A stretch of DNA of 64,000 nt from the NCBI RefSeq assembly GCF_032854445.1, contig NC_088304.1:14149704-14213703 (forward strand). Reading direction: 5' to 3'. Of the stretch, positions 52,401 through 58,400 are shown piece by piece. The DNA comes from Liolophura sinensis (lineage: Eukaryota > Mollusca > Polyplacophora > Chitonida > Chitonidae). The stretch's first letter is position 1; every line of letters starts with the position of its first letter. The position numbers and the translations under genes are program-made. The notes below the pieces were generated by a model. It did no database searches. It was not told where the DNA came from and saw nothing but the letters and a program-made list of their open reading frames with translations.

Positions 52401-55400
52401 GAAAGATCTGGAAGATAAATACCTCGTCCAAACACAAAAAGATCTAAAAGATCGACAGCAATTTGCCGCAGACGAGAAGCAGAAAAAATTGGAGGCTTAT
52501 AAACAAATTGCCAAAACTGGGTCGGGAGTTAGTGAATCGAGGGTCACCACATCAAAACAATCCACCACAGGTTAGTAGCAGTTGTCTGCCCTTTGTTGTA
52601 TAAATGTGTGTATTTTGACCCCTGTGAATTCTGGTACCACAGTATTAATCTCACTTGTACACTTAAGCAGTATTTGAACTGATTTACTTATTTGATTTTC
52701 ACATTGTTTCAAGTATGGTTTATCCAAAGATTTAAAATCCTCATAAAAAAAATTTTATGCACAAGGTTTGATAGTGTTCAGAGATTACTGGAGAAGTATT
52801 GTTTGTAGGAAAAGAAACGTCACAAGAGCATGCTCTGCCTGAGAAACATTGCCACTGTCTATAAATTTAGATCAAGCTCTGTTTCCTGAAACTTGCAATT
52901 GCAAAACTTTTGCACATCGCTTTTCATAAAGTGGAATACAATTTTGGAGGGGGTGGGGGGGGGGGATTGAGGATGCAGAAATTGACTTCTGTTGAAGGGA
53001 AGAAATATTCGTGTCATTTCAACGCTATAAGAGTTTGAAAGTTTAAGACTTTTGGTATTAAATCAACTAGTTAAAAGCATCTTGAACCCGTTGATAATTT
53101 CAAGTCGTCAGGTTTACAGAATGTCAGAAATACCTGGATCTGACAATATTATAAATAGCACATGTTCAATGATGTAAAAAAAATATGTTTTTTTTCTGTG
53201 TTTTAAATGATGTATTTCTTCTACAGGCTTCTCGGAGAATGTGTTTTGGGATGAAACTTTAAGATAGATTTTTTCATTTGATTTGTTTGTTTTTTATTCC
53301 AGTTTTCATATAGACTCATAAATGGTGAAATAATAAGAGACAGTTTAATAAATGGATGCATTTTGCGATCACTTTTTATGAAACAATTGATCGTCTGCTT
53401 TATTTCTTGATTTTTTTTAATTTAAAATTTCTTTAGAAACGCTTTTGAAACCATTGTAACTCTGTCCTGGCCCCTTTCTAGACAAAGATGGTAAAACAAC
53501 AACAACGACGACGCCGAAAACAGTGACAGTGCAGCAGTCCGGGTTTGGGGGCACCCAGTACGGGGCCCCGGGTCCCAAGCCTGGTAAATCGCCCCCCACT
53601 ATATCCTATCCCCCTGGATATGTTCATGTTTGCCTTGAAGTGTTGTATGTTTTTCCATTATTCTAATTGCCACAAAGCTTGCAAGCTGGGTTTATACTGG
53701 GTATTGCCTTGCTAAGATGTCTGTCCGTCTGTCAGTCCATTGTTCACTGCAGAAACACAAGTGCAGTTTGACATAATTGAAAGGAAATTACATATACTGT
53801 CCTGGAATATATTGACCTGCAATATCTTGTATATGTATACAGTTGAAATACATGCACCATCACCAATTTTGAGTCCAAAACCTGTTTTAGGAATTTATGG
53901 AGACATCTATTTCAGATGCAATATGAAAACTTTAGAGTTTATAGCCTTGTAGTTAAGCCCTTTGCAAATATTTTTCATTCGATACACCTGGTGTATAAAC
54001 ATCAGTGGGGGCTGTCAATTTTTTGGCATCTTCTATTTTAACAGGTGCAAATGGGTCAAATAGTTAACTGTGTATCTTTAAACTTGAGTCATTCACTGCG
54101 TAATGAGGGGCCTGATTAGAAGATTTAGACATTTTCTGTGAACTCACATTTTTTTTTGCGAATATGCACTTACTTTTGAAATTATGGAAATTTTCCCACT
54201 TTCATCAATGGCATTCAGAAACTGTCTTTTCATTCACTTCTTTTCTGGGGTATGTTTAATGAAGATAATTATTTAAAGGTTGATGCATCATGCAGAATGA
54301 GGTGAAATACAGTCATTTTGTTTGACTCATAAAGTACGCTCATTTTGAAAAGTTAACGAAGGGCTTTCATAGATGTTAGTTCAATGATAAACATATACAT
54401 GTTTTTGCAGTTCTATCAGTTATATATTTCTAAATTGACCCATTTTATTTACAAATGTGTATCAGTTGCATTCTTTATCTATTATATTCACAATCTCATA
54501 TCCATTATTCTCACAATAAGACTCTGTATCGGATAATTTTGAAGACATTTGTTTCATCATTTAGTTTGGTTTCTAATCACTGTTTCATCCATTCCACTTC
54601 AGTATTCATTTTCTAACCACTCATTGAAAATGGATTTTGGAAAACATTAGAACTGACTTTATAAATAAATATATATTTTCATATAGCAATTAATTTACAT
54701 ATTGGCTCCCATAGAAACTTTCGCATGATCATATTGTCCATATTGCCTGTGCTACTAAAAACTTTGAATATAAACTTTGCACTGCACATACTAACAGAAT
54801 TGATACTTGTATTTTAAACATACACTTACAATAGCAGTGTTATGTCATTGGAATCTGTATATAATATATACATGAAAGAAATGTTTTGCTCAGTTCTTAA
54901 TTCTTGTGACTCTATGATATTGTTTATCATGAATTGTCCTAAATTCATGATAATTTAGGACAAATTTGATAACTAAGATGAATTTTCCCTCTGTTGTGGC
55001 CTGCTCGACCATTATTGCCACACAGTTACTCTTAGTTTCATTAAAAATTTCTGAATATTTTATTTATGGTCCTTCAGGAATGTAAGTAGTTTGTACCCAA
55101 CTAAGGTAAAATGGATGTTTGTTTCATTTTCTGCGGAAGAACTCAAAAATGTACTTTTTGTTGAATTTATTGGAGTCCTTGTTTTTGTGCAGGCTTTGAA
55201 CCTGACCAATATTACATTGTGACTTCAGCATTTGAAAAACCTGAATATGCCACTGCTTTTTAAAAAGGTTAAAAAGTATCCTTAATATTTCTGAAACTAT
55301 TTCTTATGCACACATCACATGATCATCATGTCGTTGTTTTGTGCGGTGTTAAATGAATTATTAATTCAAGTGTGCTGTGAAATGGATTGCGTTTGTGATT

Positions 55401-58400
55401 AACGTATTTGCACGATGAGTGAGTGTGTTTTTGCATTGTTTTTATCGTCTAGATGATGTAGCCAATAACCTGGCAAATAAACTTCAGCAAGTCACTAGTC
55501 CGTACACGTCAGGCAAAATAACGGTGCGAACCGAGTCCTGGAACAGCCAAGAGGGCATGGTCAAGAAAACTGAAACAACACAGCGATGGGGAGGTAGAAA
55601 GAACAGCCTTTCATTATGCTTCTTTCATAACAATCTTTCCACTTGGTAGCACCAAGATTGCACTTGACTTTATGGCATATATAGCCATTTAATGCACAAC
55701 CTCTTTTTTTTGTAGACCAGTTCATTATTATATCCTTTAGATTTGACTATATTCTTTTTTCGCCGATACATTCCACCTGTTTTTGTTTCTCAAATCTGCA
55801 AGCCTATATGCACAAGCATCAGTTATAGTCATTGGATGAGGTATATTTAAACATGCGCCTTTTTTCTGTAAATGTACCCGTTCTGTTTGGTTTTTGCGAG
55901 TTGCAATACGCAGATATCCTGTTTCAACAATTAGGGCATTGAATTAACATCTCACTGTGCTGCCCTCGATAAGCTGTGTCATACATAGTTTATGTTCCAT
56001 GGCAGATTGCGCACATATACAAAAGACTGTTAAAGACTTCAGAGAATTAAACCCAATACTTATTATAAACACCATTTAAAAATGTAAATCAAGCAGTTTA
56101 ATTCCTGTTTTATAGATAATGTCATTGGTGTCAGGATTGTCCTTGTATATATGGACGTCTACATGCTGGGTTTGGCCATAATGTGGAAAGGTCTGCCAGC
56201 AACCGGCGGATGGTCGTGGGTTTCCCGAGGACTCTCTCCGGTTTCCTCCCACCACAATGCTGGCTGACGTCGTATAAGTGAAATATTCTTGATAAACACC
56301 AATCAAATAAATAAGTGTCTTTCTTGAATACACTTCCATGTTAAGCATTATTCATGTTTCTCTACAGCCACGAACAATACATCTTGTATCTTTCTATTTG
56401 CATCTTAACTTTATCTTGCATGCTTTTGACAGCTGAGAATTTTGCAAGAAACTGTGAATGTGTTTTTTTTTATTTCATGGGCTTAAAGTGTAGTTTATTC
56501 CTTCATCCATTTTAATTATCAATTTAACTGTCAATAATGTATAATTCTTAATTTTATAGGAACTTGTGGCAAACTTTACTGGACAGAATTCATAGTTGTT
56601 TTTTTTAATACACCAAAGTTTACTAGCATAGATATACAGTTGCACTTTCTGTAAATGGTAGAGTAGCTACGTATAACTATTGATTTTCACGTGTGTCTTG
56701 TGTGTATAACTATTAAAATGAAAATCATAATTTCATATATTTTTCATCATATTCATTATGTAATCACTGCTAGAGACAAAATAAAAACAGTTCTCATCGA
56801 CTTTATCGTCAGACACTATAAATCGTAGTGTTATGATTTACACTCGCTTTCAGTCGTTTAATTTTAACATATTTGTGTGTAATTTGTTTGTGTATATTTA
56901 CTGTTAGCTAACAAACCAGCTGGACCTAAGAGTGCTATGGCTGCCTTCAAGCAGATGGACGCTCTTAGCCCAGGAGCAGCAAAACCAAAGTAAGTGTCCA
57001 AATTATTTCCTTTTTTAATTTTAAAATATATTTGCCTTGATGATCTTAGTTTTTCAATTCATTTTCAGATCTTGTGATTGATCTTAAAGTAGACATACAT
57101 GATCAGCCCGTGAAACACTAAATTTTCAGATCCCTTAGTGGATTTTTAATTGCCTAACTGAAAGCTGATTTCTACATGTAAATGTATTTATAAACTTCTG
57201 AAGTTGAAAGAAGTATTATTTATATTCCTGCAAATCTGTAAAAATACCCATCATGAATTGTAATAGTAAAAAAAAAAAAGAGGAATCCTGGAGAATATTT
57301 AATATATTGGTATTCTTTGTGATTTTATTAAGTTTGTGAAGAATTTTCAGTAACACAAAAATAATGATACTTATGAGTATGTTTATATGAAAATTGCTAA
57401 ACAGACACCTTATCCTGGTGCAGAAGTGGTATTCGTGTCATGTTACATGAAAAACACATGGTAAGATCAATACAGAAATAAGCCCTCATTGGCAAAATTA
57501 ATACTTTTAGGATATGAAAAGAATCTACTTCAAATAAGGACAAATCCTGGTGCAGAATTGATGTCATGTTGCATGAAGAATCACAGAATTCACTAGAGTT
57601 CAGCAGAAACCGTCATTTGTAAAATATGTAAGGCGACATAGTCTAAAAAATGTCCAGAAAACTTTGAAGAGGACGAGAATTGGCAAGTGTACAGCCCGAT
57701 ATTACCATTTTTAAAGTCATCTATCTTATGAGATCTTTAAGGATTGAATACTGCATTTACCCTAAAATCCACTTGAGGAAAATAGCTTTTTAGAGGCGAA
57801 TAATTAGGTCATAAAATATTGCTTTTTGTGCTGTTGCTCACATTTTCCACATAGGATATATCATCCAAACCAACCATGAAACATTTGTAGAAGATGAATA
57901 TATAAAACCATCAGAATCAGACAAAATAAGTGACTTATTCACAGTCGAAAGTTTTTCTCTAATACACTATTAAATTTTGTATCATGATTGTAAGTTGACA
58001 TTAAAGTAGTTTACATTAAATCCTTATAGTTAACACACATGCATAGTGATTTTTGTGTGTGTAATCCATTATGTGCTGTGTTTTAAATTCTTTTGATTTT
58101 TAGGACAGATATTGGTGGTGTGAAAGCACAAAATTACATTTCTCCCAAAGGCTTTTTTTTTTTTTAAAAAGAGAAGATATGTATATATTGTTCATTACCC
58201 TAATTCTTCAACCTTTTCACAATTTATGCAAATTTTTGATTCGACGTTGAAGACAAATCTACATTGGTTGGATTGGTCAATTTCAAATTTTTTTCTTCTC
58301 AGAAAGAGTAATTTTATAAGTGTGCACAGTGGAATGCTTTCAGAATTTACTTTACTTGTACACACCTTGCAAACGTGCGAAAAGGTTGAAGAATTACAAT

